Source: JAVKBW01 sp964352715 (GTDB lineage Bacteria; Pseudomonadota; Alphaproteobacteria; UBA8366; Aestuariispiraceae). Taken from it: a stretch of DNA of 50,123 nucleotides. Under the pieces are notes generated by a model. That model saw only the letters and a list, made by a program, of their open reading frames with translations, did not search any database and was not told where the DNA came from. This document shows positions 8,304 through 15,957 of this stretch, piece by piece. The first letter of the stretch is position 1, and each line of letters opens with the position of its first letter. Location: NCBI GenBank assembly GCA_964352715.1, contig CAYGSU010000024.1, positions 1 through 50,123 on the forward strand, written 5' to 3'. The position numbers and the translations under genes were made by a program.

Positions 8304-9743
8304 TCAGTAGGCGTTCTTGTTCACAAAACCGACAAAGAACGTCCGGAACAATATCTGGACGTCGAACATCAGCGACCAGTTTTCAACATAATAGGTATCG
8401 AACCTGACCCGCGCTTCCATCTTGTCCACCGTATCGGTTTCGCCGCGCAGACCATTGACCTGCGCCCAGCCGGTGATTCCGGGCTTCAGGTTGTGCCTGG
8501 CGAAATATCCCTCGATGATAGCTGCATACTCTTCGTTGTGGTCCACCGCGTGAGGGCGCGGCCCGACCAGCGACATATCCCCCTGCAGAACGTTGAAAAG
8601 TTGCGGCAGCTCGTCGAGGCTGGTGCGTCGGATGAACCTACCGACCCTGGTGATCCTCGGGTCGTCCTTTGTGGCCTGCTTCGTCTTCGCTTCGGGAACA
8701 TCACCGTGATACATCGACCGGAACTTATAGATGTAGAAAACCTGATTGTTGTAGCCGTACCGTTTCTGCCGGAACAGAACCGGTCCCGGGCTTTCCATCC
8801 TGATCGCCAGCGCCACAACGGCCATAACCGGCGCAAAGGCAATTACGATGAGAAGCCCGAGAATACGGTCTTCCAGCCATTTGAGTACGATATTCCAGCC
8901 GGATAGCGGTGACCGGACGACTTCCATAACGGGGATGCCGACAAACTGCACAGGCGAAGGCCGGAACGGAAAGCGAAATCCGATCAGGTCAGACCCGATG
9001 TAGATATTCGCGGGCAGTTCGCGCAACTGGCTGACGATGGATATCAGACGGTCATCCGCCGACCAGGGCAGGGTTACGACGATGTCATCGACACTTTCCC
9101 GCCGCGTATAGGCAACCAGATCACTAAGCCGCCCCAGTACCGGTACATCCGCTACGGACGAGCCGACGCGCCCCATTCGGTCGTCAAACACGCCGATAAT
9201 ATTGTAGAGATGCGGTTGCACGGCATAAATCTGACTGATCAGCTTTTCCGCCTGCCGGCCACCGCCGACGATAATGACATTGCGTGCCAGAACGCCCTGC
9301 TTGGTCAGTGTTCGAAGAAAAACGAAGACAGCCAGTCTGGTTATCGAAATCGCGGCAATCACCAGCCCCGCATAGGAGAATGTCCAGACACGGGACAGTT
9401 CTTCGGAGGCTTTCAGGGAAAACAGGATGGCCATCAGCAGCAGAAAGGCTGTCATGCAGGAGATGACGATCTGCCAGAAACTGGAAAACGGCGACAGCAA
9501 GGCCTTGTATTCGTAAAGGCCGCCGTAGTGGAAAATGAAAATCGCGAAAATCGTCACGAAGCCGATCGAAGACAGATAGAGCTGGTTATCCATCAAGCGG
9601 CCAAGAATATAGGAATGGTGAACAGACACACCAATCGAAAGGAACCAGAAGATATCGACGGCGGCGACGATCCCCACAACGATGGGAATAGAGAACGGCA
9701 TTCGGTTGCGGCTGCCGGCAGATTTTGACTGTTCAACGGTCAT
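8304..9743 (-). CDS. Polyprenyl-phosphate sugar-1-phosphate transferase (WcaJ/ExoY family)
   Basis: This enzyme starts repeat-unit synthesis by moving a sugar-1-phosphate from a UDP-sugar onto undecaprenyl phosphate at the inner membrane. The 479-residue protein has four hydrophobic N-terminal segments (about 15-140), a central nucleotide-binding-like region with VIIVGGGRQAEKL, a fifth hydrophobic segment near 290-315, and the C-terminal bacterial sugar transferase domain. That domain shows FRQKRYG, KFRSM, RRTSLDELPQL, SLVGPRPH and KPGITGWAQVNG. This architecture matches the undecaprenyl-phosphate glucose phosphotransferase group. It precedes the exosortase gene on the same strand by 155 bases, so it may share its transcript. 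The sugar moved is likely glucose or galactose but cannot be read from sequence. Confidence 0.94.
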   Translation of the reverse strand: MTVEQSKSAGSRNRMPFSIPIVVGIVAAVDIFWFLSIGVSVHHSYILGRLMDNQLYLSSIGFVTIFAIFIFHYGGLYEYKALLSPFSSFWQIVISCMTAFLLLMAILFSLKASEELSRVWTFSYAGLVIAAISITRLAVFVFLRTLTKQGVLARNVIIVGGGRQAEKLISQIYAVQPHLYNIIGVFDDRMGRVGSSVADVPVLGRLSDLVAYTRRESVDDIVVTLPWSADDRLISIVSQLRELPANIYIGSDLIGFRFPFRPSPVQFVGIPVMEVVRSPLSGWNIVLKWLEDRILGLLIVIAFAPVMAVVALAIRMESPGPVLFRQKRYGYNNQVFYIYKFRSMYHGDVPEAKTKQATKDDPRITRVGRFIRRTSLDELPQLFNVLQGDMSLVGPRPHAVDHNEEYAAIIEGYFARHNLKPGITGWAQVNGLRGETDTVDKMEARVRFDTYYVENWSLMFDVQILFRTFFVGFVNKNAY

Positions 9744-9827
9744 AATTGTATTCTGAATGCCTTTGAAAACTGTACATTGTCAGACATATTCAAGCGGATC
9801 GGTACCTTATAGACTCCGATCCGGTTT

Positions 9828-10502
9828 TCATATGCCCGCGTTCAGTTTTTCAGGCAATTCCGACAAGGATGAAATGATTTCCGAAGGGTCTCTCGAGCCA
9901 AATTCGAAATCTGTGCCTTTGCGGTTCACCCAGCAGGTTTTCCAGCCGAACGTCATGGCGCCTGTAATGTCCCAGGCGTTGGACGACAGGAACAAGATCC
10001 TGTCGAGAGGTTCAGCAAGTGTGTCCGTTGCATGGGCGTAGACGGCCTGATCCGGTTTGAACCGGCGAACAGGATCGACGGAAACGACGGCTTGAAACCG
10101 GTCGAGGATGCCGACCGCATCCAGGGCCTCGTCCAGCATGTCCGGGTTGCCGTTTGAAAACACGACAAGGCGGTGCCCCTGCTGCTGCAGAACGGTCAGT
10201 GCATCCGGCACTTCGTCGTACAGATCCGGCGCTTTATAGGCATTGAGCAAATCGTCTTCGAGAGAGCTGTCACCGGCAAGACCAACCGACCCCAAGGCAT
10301 GCGAAAGCGCCCGCCCCGTCAGCGTCCAGAAGGGTTCATACCGGCCGGTGAAGGTGGCGACCCAGGCATATTCGAGCTGCTTTGCACGCCAGAGATCGGC
10401 CAATCGCGCGGCTTCCGGTCCGACGCGGTCAGAAAGCCGGGCGACAGGCGACCCGATATCGAGAAGCGTTCCGTAGAGGTCGAAGATCAGGCATTTGGTC
10501 AC
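9828..10502 (-). CDS. HAD-family type II haloacid dehalogenase-like protein
   Basis: Type II haloacid dehalogenases hydrolyse 2-haloacids, although many relatives are phosphatases. The 224-residue length fits the family. The nucleophile motif FDLYGTLLD places Asp8 at the catalytic position. VFSNGN (second motif), FKPDQAVY with the motif III lysine, and LFLSSNAWDITGAMTFGWKTCWVNRKG (conserved in haloacid dehalogenases) follow in order. The start is GTG with GAGG eight bases upstream. It lies 19 bases after the ketopantoate-reductase-like gene and is the last member of a three-gene operon. The SSNAWD motif favours the true dehalogenase subgroup over a generic phosphatase. The substrate is inferred. 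Confidence 0.88.
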   Translation of the reverse strand: MTKCLIFDLYGTLLDIGSPVARLSDRVGPEAARLADLWRAKQLEYAWVATFTGRYEPFWTLTGRALSHALGSVGLAGDSSLEDDLLNAYKAPDLYDEVPDALTVLQQQGHRLVVFSNGNPDMLDEALDAVGILDRFQAVVSVDPVRRFKPDQAVYAHATDTLAEPLDRILFLSSNAWDITGAMTFGWKTCWVNRKGTDFEFGSRDPSEIISSLSELPEKLNAGI

Positions 10503-10521
10503 TAGCAGGCCTCATCCAGGG

Positions 10522-11547
10522 TCAGTCAGTATAGCCGATCAGCTTCTCCAGACCAGGCTTTCTGTCGTAAAGGCCAAGCACTTCACCCTGCATCCGCACC
10601 AGCGCCGAAACCGTATCCATCGTCGGTGTCGCGATATCCAGCCGACGGGCGATTTCGAGAACGACAGAGGTCAGCGCATCCAGTTCCATCGGCCGGCCAA
10701 GCTCGACATCCTGCCGCGTAGACGGTTTGTGGCCGATGATTTCGGCGCCACCATCGATGCGTTTTTCAACATCCACTGCAAATCGTGCACCGACCGCTTC
10801 GCCAACGGCTTTGCATTCAAGCATGATCGACCGGACAACGGAGCGGCAGGCAGCGTCGCCGCCGATAAGATCAAGGCTGGCGCCGGTCAGCGCGGAAACC
10901 GGGTTGAACGAGCAGTTTCCCCACAGTTTGATCCAGAGTTCATCCCGGAGCTTCGGCTTTCTTGGCGCTTTCAGGCCGCCCGCGATCATCATTTTCGACA
11001 AGGTTTCCAGACGCGGCGTAGCACTTCCGTCCGGTTCGCCAAGACTGAAACGATCACCACTGACATGCTGGATGACCCCCGGTTCCGGTATCGAACACGC
11101 GGGATAGACAACGCATCCGATAGCCCGTTCAGGCCCGAACGTTTTCCATTGCGCCCCGCCCGGATCGACCGTTTCCAGCCATTTGTTGTCCAGCGCTGTA
11201 CCAGTCCCGGCCTGATGGAAATACCACCAGGGCAATCCGTTCACGGCGGAAACGATCGCCGTGTCAGGCCCCAGCAAGGGGGAAAACAGATTGACAATCG
11301 GCGGCACGGAATGCGCTTTCAGGGTAATGATGACGTAGTCCTGAACGCCGAGATCGGCCGGGTTATCCGTCGCCGTGACCCGATAGGTTCTATCTTCGCC
11401 GCCGCGGCGATAGATCAGGCCTTTACTTCTGATCGCCTCAAGATGCGGTCCCCGGGCGACGAGCGAAACATCCGCCCCGGCTTCCACAAGCGCTGCGGCA
11501 ATCATGCCGCCGATAGCGCCCGCGCCATAGATGCAAACCTTTGTCAT
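10522..11547 (-). CDS. 2-dehydropantoate 2-reductase family protein (PanE-like)
   Basis: PanE-type enzymes use NADPH to reduce a 2-oxo acid, classically ketopantoate to pantoate. The protein has the N-terminal GAGAIGGMIAAAL dinucleotide motif (about residues 8-20), LVARGPHLEAIRSKGL after the second strand, and a C-terminal ApbA-like helical domain with the conserved KLWGNCSFNPVSALTGA segment. At 341 residues it is longer than E. coli PanE (about 300), as in many catabolic relatives. Its ATG overlaps the stop of the upstream acyl-CoA ligase by four bases, and a dehalogenase-like gene follows. That neighbourhood suggests a role in 2-oxo or 2-hydroxy acid degradation rather than coenzyme A synthesis. 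Confidence 0.87.
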   Translation of the reverse strand: MTKVCIYGAGAIGGMIAAALVEAGADVSLVARGPHLEAIRSKGLIYRRGGEDRTYRVTATDNPADLGVQDYVIITLKAHSVPPIVNLFSPLLGPDTAIVSAVNGLPWWYFHQAGTGTALDNKWLETVDPGGAQWKTFGPERAIGCVVYPACSIPEPGVIQHVSGDRFSLGEPDGSATPRLETLSKMMIAGGLKAPRKPKLRDELWIKLWGNCSFNPVSALTGASLDLIGGDAACRSVVRSIMLECKAVGEAVGARFAVDVEKRIDGGAEIIGHKPSTRQDVELGRPMELDALTSVVLEIARRLDIATPTMDTVSALVRMQGEVLGLYDRKPGLEKLIGYTD

Positions 11548-13061
11548 GCGTCACCACCGAGACCTAGTTTCTCCGCCAGTCCGATCCGTTGCATTTTCCC
11601 TGTTGCCCCTTTCGGAATTTCGTCAAGAAAAACAAAGGTTTTCGGCACCTTGAATGCAGAAAGCCGTTCTGCAGCAAACGCCTTCAATGCGGCCTCGTCA
11701 GCTTCGGCGCCATCGGCGAGCACCACGGCGGCCGCCACTTCCTCGCCCAGCATCTTGTGTGGCATCGCGAAGGTGACGATCTGCTGAACGTCCGGATGAT
11801 CCATCAAAACATCGTCGACTTCCAGTGGTGATACCTTTTCGCCGCCGCGGTTGATGATTTCCTTGATGCGCCCGGTGATTTTCAGATAGCCGTCTTCATC
11901 GAGCAGGCCCTGGTCGCCGGTCCGGAACCAGCCGTCGGTAAAGCTTTCCGCATTTGCTTTCGGGTTGTTCTCGTAGCCGGGCGTAACGTTGTCGCCCTTG
12001 ATGCACACCTCGCCAACCGTTCCGGCCGGCATGGCATTGCCGTCAACATCCAGAATGCAGATCTCGGGACCGGCCGGCAGCCCGACAAAACCGGGTTTTT
12101 GTGCGCCGGGCGGCAACGGGTTCGATGCCATCTGGTGGGTTGCTTCCGTCATCCCGTAAGCCTCGATCACGGGACAGCCGAAGGTCTTGCTCAATTGTTC
12201 GAAAACCGCCGGCGGCAGCGATGCGGAAGACGACCGCACGAACCGGAAGGACAGTTTCGATACCGCGTCCGGGTTTCTGCCGGCCCGCAGCAGGATTGCC
12301 TGATGCATTGTCGGCACGCCGGAATACCAGCTCGGCTGTTGATCGACCGCCATATCGAAGAATTTCAATGCGTTGAACCCGGGTGAACAGCACACCGATG
12401 CGCCCCCCTTCATCGACGCCAGCACGATGGCAATCAGCCCATGAATGTGGAACAGCGGCATGATGTTCAGGCAGTGATCGGCAGGCGTCAGCTTCAATGT
12501 GCTGGAAATATTTTCAGCCGATGCGAACAGGTTTGCCTGCGTCAGCGGGACGACCTTGGGCCGCGATGTCGTACCGGATGTGTGCAGAACCAGCGCTTCG
12601 TCGGTTGGCTTGGGGTCGGCGGCGTCCGCCTCTTCATCCCAAAGCCGGAATGCGCCGGCGGGCGCGCCATCGGCCACCTGAATCTCCGCAACCGGAATGT
12701 TCAGGCCGGCCGCAGCGGCCACCACCGGATTGTCGCTGCCGCTTTCTACCAACACCATCTTCGGCTTCAAGTCTTCCAGATAGAAGGCGTATTCGGATTC
12801 CTTGTAAGCCGGGTTAAGCGGCGCGGCGGAAAGCCCGGAAGCAACAGCCAGGAATGCCGTCGCCATTTCAGGCCCGTTCGGCAGAACAATGGCAATCCGG
12901 TCACCCGGGCCGATATTGCGCGCGGCAAGTTGGCGCCTCAGGGAGTGGCAATGAGCCCGCAACTCTGCATATGTAAGGTCCGTGCGACCCGGCGCGCCAA
13001 TGGCACGATCCGTATCCGACCCGGCAACCAGAATTTCTGCGACCGTCTTGTTGGTGCCCAT
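11544..13061 (-). CDS. Acyl-CoA ligase, oxalate-CoA ligase-like (AAE3 group)
   Basis: The enzyme activates a carboxylic acid with ATP and joins it to CoA through an acyl-adenylate. The AMP-binding motif TSGTTSRPK lies at residues 161-169, followed by the YGMTEATH core and the TGD...GRIKEIINRGGEKVSPLEVD hinge, with a late PKGATGKMQR lysine. The segments AAPLNPAYKESEYAFYL, MPLFHIHGLIA and MTEATHQMASNPLPPG resemble the yeast Pcs60 and plant AAE3 oxalyl-CoA synthetases more than fatty-acyl ligases. That assignment is by pattern recognition, not alignment. It starts an operon with PanE-like and dehalogenase-like genes. Small diacids or hydroxy acids are plausible substrates. Confidence 0.88.
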   Translation of the reverse strand: MGTNKTVAEILVAGSDTDRAIGAPGRTDLTYAELRAHCHSLRRQLAARNIGPGDRIAIVLPNGPEMATAFLAVASGLSAAPLNPAYKESEYAFYLEDLKPKMVLVESGSDNPVVAAAAGLNIPVAEIQVADGAPAGAFRLWDEEADAADPKPTDEALVLHTSGTTSRPKVVPLTQANLFASAENISSTLKLTPADHCLNIMPLFHIHGLIAIVLASMKGGASVCCSPGFNALKFFDMAVDQQPSWYSGVPTMHQAILLRAGRNPDAVSKLSFRFVRSSSASLPPAVFEQLSKTFGCPVIEAYGMTEATHQMASNPLPPGAQKPGFVGLPAGPEICILDVDGNAMPAGTVGEVCIKGDNVTPGYENNPKANAESFTDGWFRTGDQGLLDEDGYLKITGRIKEIINRGGEKVSPLEVDDVLMDHPDVQQIVTFAMPHKMLGEEVAAAVVLADGAEADEAALKAFAAERLSAFKVPKTFVFLDEIPKGATGKMQRIGLAEKLGLGGDA

Positions 13062-13299
13062 GATGCACTCCTCTCTGTAAACCCTGCTACCTGATATAAA
13101 CTTTCTTCGTACAGCGCAAACACATCGCCAAAAAATGTGTGCTGGTCGCTCTTGCGTGCCGAGAAAGCGACAGTTTGTATCGCAAAATATAATTTTATTA
13201 CTGTTTTTTGCAATTTTATTTAATCTAATTCTCTTGTGGCTTCGTACAATGTAATTATCATGCGACGCCGCACGAAGTCAGAGAGTCAGGGTGACTGAT
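13062..13299. promoter_or_regulatory. Divergent promoter region, acyl-CoA ligase / universal stress protein
   Basis: This noncoding stretch includes a strongly AT-rich block (about 13180-13260), much lower in GC than either neighbour. TACAAT at 13245-13250 is a good -10 candidate for rightward transcription into the leader frame and stress gene. The bases 17 ahead of it do not form a clear -35. No operator palindrome was recognised. Confidence 0.35.
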
Positions 13300-13365
13300 A
13301 TGAACATTCAGCCATTGCCGGCAAAGCCCGGCGCCGAGCCCGCAGGAAGGGAATGCGAGCGATGA
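13300..13365 (+). CDS. Possible 21-codon leader peptide ahead of the stress protein
   Basis: A short frame, MNIQPLPAKPGAEPAGRECER, opens with ATG at 13300. The ribosome binding sequence AGGGTG lies six bases upstream. Its TGA stop overlaps the ATG of the universal stress protein in the pattern ATGA, as between many coupled genes in this window. That arrangement suggests translational coupling, with the leader bringing ribosomes to the stress gene. The peptide has no recognisable function. It could be chance, since the overlap needs only one base combination; the good ribosome binding site is the main support. Confidence 0.4.
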   Translation: MNIQPLPAKPGAEPAGRECER

Positions 13366-14219
13366 TCCGTAAAATCCTCGCACCCGTGCGCGGCGATGGC
13401 CTTGGTGGTTGTGTGCTCGCCTACGCCACAACGCTGGCGTTCAAATATGATGCTTTTGTCGAGGTAACCCACTGCCGGCCGACGCCGAAGGATGCGATTC
13501 CGAACGGGTTCCCGATTCCGGCGTTTCTTCGCAACACCCTCTACCAACAAGCCGTTGAGCTTGCCGACGTGGAAGAAGAAACCATGCGGGAACAGTTTGA
13601 ACATTTCGCCAGGGTTCTAGACATCACGATTGCGACGTCGCCGGACGGCAACGGCCCGTCAGCTGTATGGCTGGAGGAAACCGGCAAGATGTCGGACGTG
13701 ATCAAAAGGCGCGGACGGCTGGCGGATCTCATTGTCGTCACCAAACCGGACAGAGACCGCAATCTGGGAACCAACACCCTTCAGGCCGCCCTGTTCAGCA
13801 CAGGCCGGCCGGTAATGATGTGCCCGCAGAAATCCAAGCGCCCGGACAGTCTGGGCAAGCATATCGCCATCGCCTGGAACGGGTCGGTCGAAGCAGCGCG
13901 CGCCGTCGGGTTGACGATGGACATGGTGCAAAAGGCCGAAACCGTGACGATTCTGACCGCAGGTCGTGAAGCGCCGAGCGGCGCTACCGCCGAAGATTTG
14001 CAGCGATACTACGACTTGCGGTCCATTTCGGTGAAGCTGGACCGGTTTCAACCGAAGGGAAAAATCGGCACGGCGCTGCTGCACCGCTGCGACGAAATCG
14101 GTGCGGACATGATGATCATGGGGGCCTACAGCGAAAGCCATGAACGGGAGACTATTTTTGGCGGCAATTCGCAGGTGGTTGTCGATCAGGCGGAGATACC
14201 GGTCGTCATGGTCCATTAG
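13362..14219 (+). CDS. Two-domain universal stress protein (UspA superfamily)
   Basis: The 285-residue protein holds two tandem Usp folds. The first, residues 1 to about 150, starts MIRKILAPVRGDG and is divergent. The second, about 165-285, starts KHIAIAWNGSVEAARAV and ends with GAYSESHERETIFGGNSQVVV, which resembles the G-x2-G-x9-G ATP-binding loop in spacing. Such proteins are cytoplasmic and bind nucleotides under stress. I use the ATG at 13362 rather than 13353, because the purine-rich AGGAAGG sits only two bases from the earlier start. Its start overlaps the stop of a possible leader peptide. The three Tct transporter genes follow on the same strand after a hairpin. Confidence 0.87.
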   Translation: MIRKILAPVRGDGLGGCVLAYATTLAFKYDAFVEVTHCRPTPKDAIPNGFPIPAFLRNTLYQQAVELADVEEETMREQFEHFARVLDITIATSPDGNGPSAVWLEETGKMSDVIKRRGRLADLIVVTKPDRDRNLGTNTLQAALFSTGRPVMMCPQKSKRPDSLGKHIAIAWNGSVEAARAVGLTMDMVQKAETVTILTAGREAPSGATAEDLQRYYDLRSISVKLDRFQPKGKIGTALLHRCDEIGADMMIMGAYSESHERETIFGGNSQVVVDQAEIPVVMVH

Positions 14220-14229
14220 GCAAAAAGGG

Positions 14230-14256
14230 TTTTTGATGCCAACCGGCATCAAAAAA
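14230..14256. other. Perfect hairpin between stress gene and tct operon
   Basis: GATGCC (14235-14240) and GGCATC (14245-14250) pair around an AACC loop. The stem extends with TTTTT on the left and AAAAA on the right, giving 11 pairs. It begins 11 bases after the stress gene stop. A typical intrinsic terminator has its U-run after the stem; here the run after the stem is A on both strands. It may therefore protect the 3' end or mark a processing site rather than terminate by itself. Confidence 0.5.
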
Positions 14257-14344
14257 GCGCCACAACAAGAATGGCGCGTCGGGGGAAGCGAATAGTCGCC
14301 GACCCGTTCAATCGGAAACGCAACGCTAAGGAGGAAACGGACAG

Positions 14345-15316
14345 ATGCATATAAGAAAAAATTTGATCGCTTGTTTCACAGGTCTGGCTGCGTGCTCGCT
14401 CGTATCGGGTGCAGCGGTCGCTTTTGAACCCAATAAGCCTGTCGACTTTATCATCATGGCCGGCAAGGGCGGTGGCGCCGACAAGATGGCGCGGCTGATG
14501 CAATCAATTGTCGAGCAGGATAATCTGGCCTCACGGCCGCTGGTGCCGAACAACAAGTCCGGCGGCTCCGGCGCTGAAGCCCTGACGGCAATGAAAAACG
14601 CGTCGGATCCCGACCATACGATCATGGTCACGCTGAACTCGTTCTTCACGACGCCGCTTCGCCAGCCTGGTCTCGATGTCGATATCATGACTTTCGCACC
14701 GGTCGGCCGCATGGCTGAAGACACGTTTCTTCTGTGGGTCCACAAGGATGAAGGGATCACTACATTCGACCAGTTCCTGGCAGAGGCCAAAAAGCGCGGC
14801 CGTGACTGGGTGATGGGCGGTACCGGCAAGAATTCGGAAGACAACATCATTACCGACTATCTGAATTCAAACTACGGCCTCAGCATCAAATACGTCCCCT
14901 ACAAGGGCGGCGGCGAGGTTGCGAAGCAGCTTGCAGGTCAGCAGATCACATCCTCGGTCAACAACCCTTCGGAAGCGCTCGGGTTCTATGAGTCCGGCGA
15001 TCTTATTCCGATCGTCGCCTTCACAGACGAACGGCTGCCAATGTTTGCAGACGTTCCGACGTTGCAGGAAGTCGGCGGTGACTTTTCCTACTTCATGCAG
15101 CGTGCTGTCGTGGGTGCGCCCGGCATGTCGGACGAGGCGCTTGCCTACTACACTGGCCTGTTCAAAAAGGTCTATGACTCCGAAACCTGGCAGAAATACA
15201 AAAACAAACAGTCTCTTATGGGCGACTTCATGGCCGGAGACGATCTGAAGCAATACTGGCAGGTTCAGCGGACCAGACACGAACAAATTCTGAAGGCTTC
15301 CGGCGCGATCAACTGA
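14345..15316 (+). CDS. tctC: Tripartite tricarboxylate transporter binding protein (TctC/Bug)
   Basis: This periplasmic protein captures a carboxylate-type solute for the TctA/TctB membrane pair. A signal peptide is evident at residues 1-26 (MHIRKN start, hydrophobic core, AVA before Phe27). The mature protein follows the Bug pattern: KPVDFIIMAGKGGGADKMARL near the start, NNKSGGSGAEAL, then YVPYKGGGEVAKQLAGQQ in the middle and FTDERLPMFADVPTLQEVG towards the end. The AAGGAGG ribosome binding site is strong. It heads the tctC-tctB-tctA order. The ligand cannot be predicted from sequence; neighbours suggest an organic acid. Confidence 0.93.
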   Translation: MHIRKNLIACFTGLAACSLVSGAAVAFEPNKPVDFIIMAGKGGGADKMARLMQSIVEQDNLASRPLVPNNKSGGSGAEALTAMKNASDPDHTIMVTLNSFFTTPLRQPGLDVDIMTFAPVGRMAEDTFLLWVHKDEGITTFDQFLAEAKKRGRDWVMGGTGKNSEDNIITDYLNSNYGLSIKYVPYKGGGEVAKQLAGQQITSSVNNPSEALGFYESGDLIPIVAFTDERLPMFADVPTLQEVGGDFSYFMQRAVVGAPGMSDEALAYYTGLFKKVYDSETWQKYKNKQSLMGDFMAGDDLKQYWQVQRTRHEQILKASGAIN

Positions 15317-15353
15317 TCGCGACCGGCATCCACCCTGGAGAGGAGACACCCAG

Positions 15354-15884
15354 ATGCGCAGGGCTGAAATCGTGATGGCTGCAATTCTCGGCCTCCTCTC
15401 CCTTTATCTGATGTGGAAGAGCGGCGAACCGCCTTCCTGGAATCCCGACGCTGCACGTTTTGACAACATCTGGTTCGTTCTCGACGAAGGACCGGGGGCA
15501 GGGTTCTGGCCCTTCTGGCTCTCGCTGGTGATGTTCGTGTGCTGTATCTGGATCGGAATAAACTGGTATCGCAAGACATCGCCGCCCTCCCAGTCGGAAG
15601 ACCCTTTTATGGATGATGTGGGACGCCGTTCCCTATTGCTTGTCGGCGGCGGGTTGCTGGGATTTCTTGGCCTTATCCATGTCATCGGCTTCTACGGCGC
15701 GATGTTTGTGTTTCTTGTGTACTACATCGGTGCGCTTGGTCGTCATTCAATCGGCCGGACGCTGGCGATATCGACGCTGGTTCCCGTTGTCAGTTTTTTC
15801 TTCTTCGACGTGGCCATGCGGATCGTGCTGCCAAAGGGATATCTCGAACCTCTGTTCATCCCGCTCTATGACATTTTTCTATAG
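15354..15884 (+). CDS. tctB: Tripartite tricarboxylate transporter small subunit (TctB)
   Basis: TctB is the small membrane subunit of these secondary, cation-driven uptake systems. The 176-residue protein has four hydrophobic stretches: about residues 3-22, 52-70, 93-128 (long, probably two spans) and 137-160. The poorly conserved sequence contains GPGAGFWPFWLSL, the segment that usually follows the first loop in this family. A strong GGAGAGGAG ribosome binding site precedes the ATG. It lies 37 bases after tctC and 73 bases before tctA. Identification rests as much on its position between the two larger partners as on sequence. Confidence 0.88.
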   Translation: MRRAEIVMAAILGLLSLYLMWKSGEPPSWNPDAARFDNIWFVLDEGPGAGFWPFWLSLVMFVCCIWIGINWYRKTSPPSQSEDPFMDDVGRRSLLLVGGGLLGFLGLIHVIGFYGAMFVFLVYYIGALGRHSIGRTLAISTLVPVVSFFFFDVAMRIVLPKGYLEPLFIPLYDIFL

Positions 15885-15957
15885 GCCGTTCCCATCGCCG
15901 ATGCATCGCCGTCTGTGCAGGGTGGGACAACGCTGTTTCTGTTGCCTGGAGTTGTAA

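Noticed and set aside
10495..11787. Plus-strand frame of 430 codons
   Set aside because: It mirrors the PanE-like and acyl-CoA ligase genes on the other strand and is rich in Arg and Pro, typical of a shadow frame in GC-rich DNA.
15901..15957. 18-codon frame ending directly before tctA
   Set aside because: It abuts the tctA start, but no ribosome binding site precedes it and the Cys/Arg-rich translation is unlike a leader. I treat it as chance.
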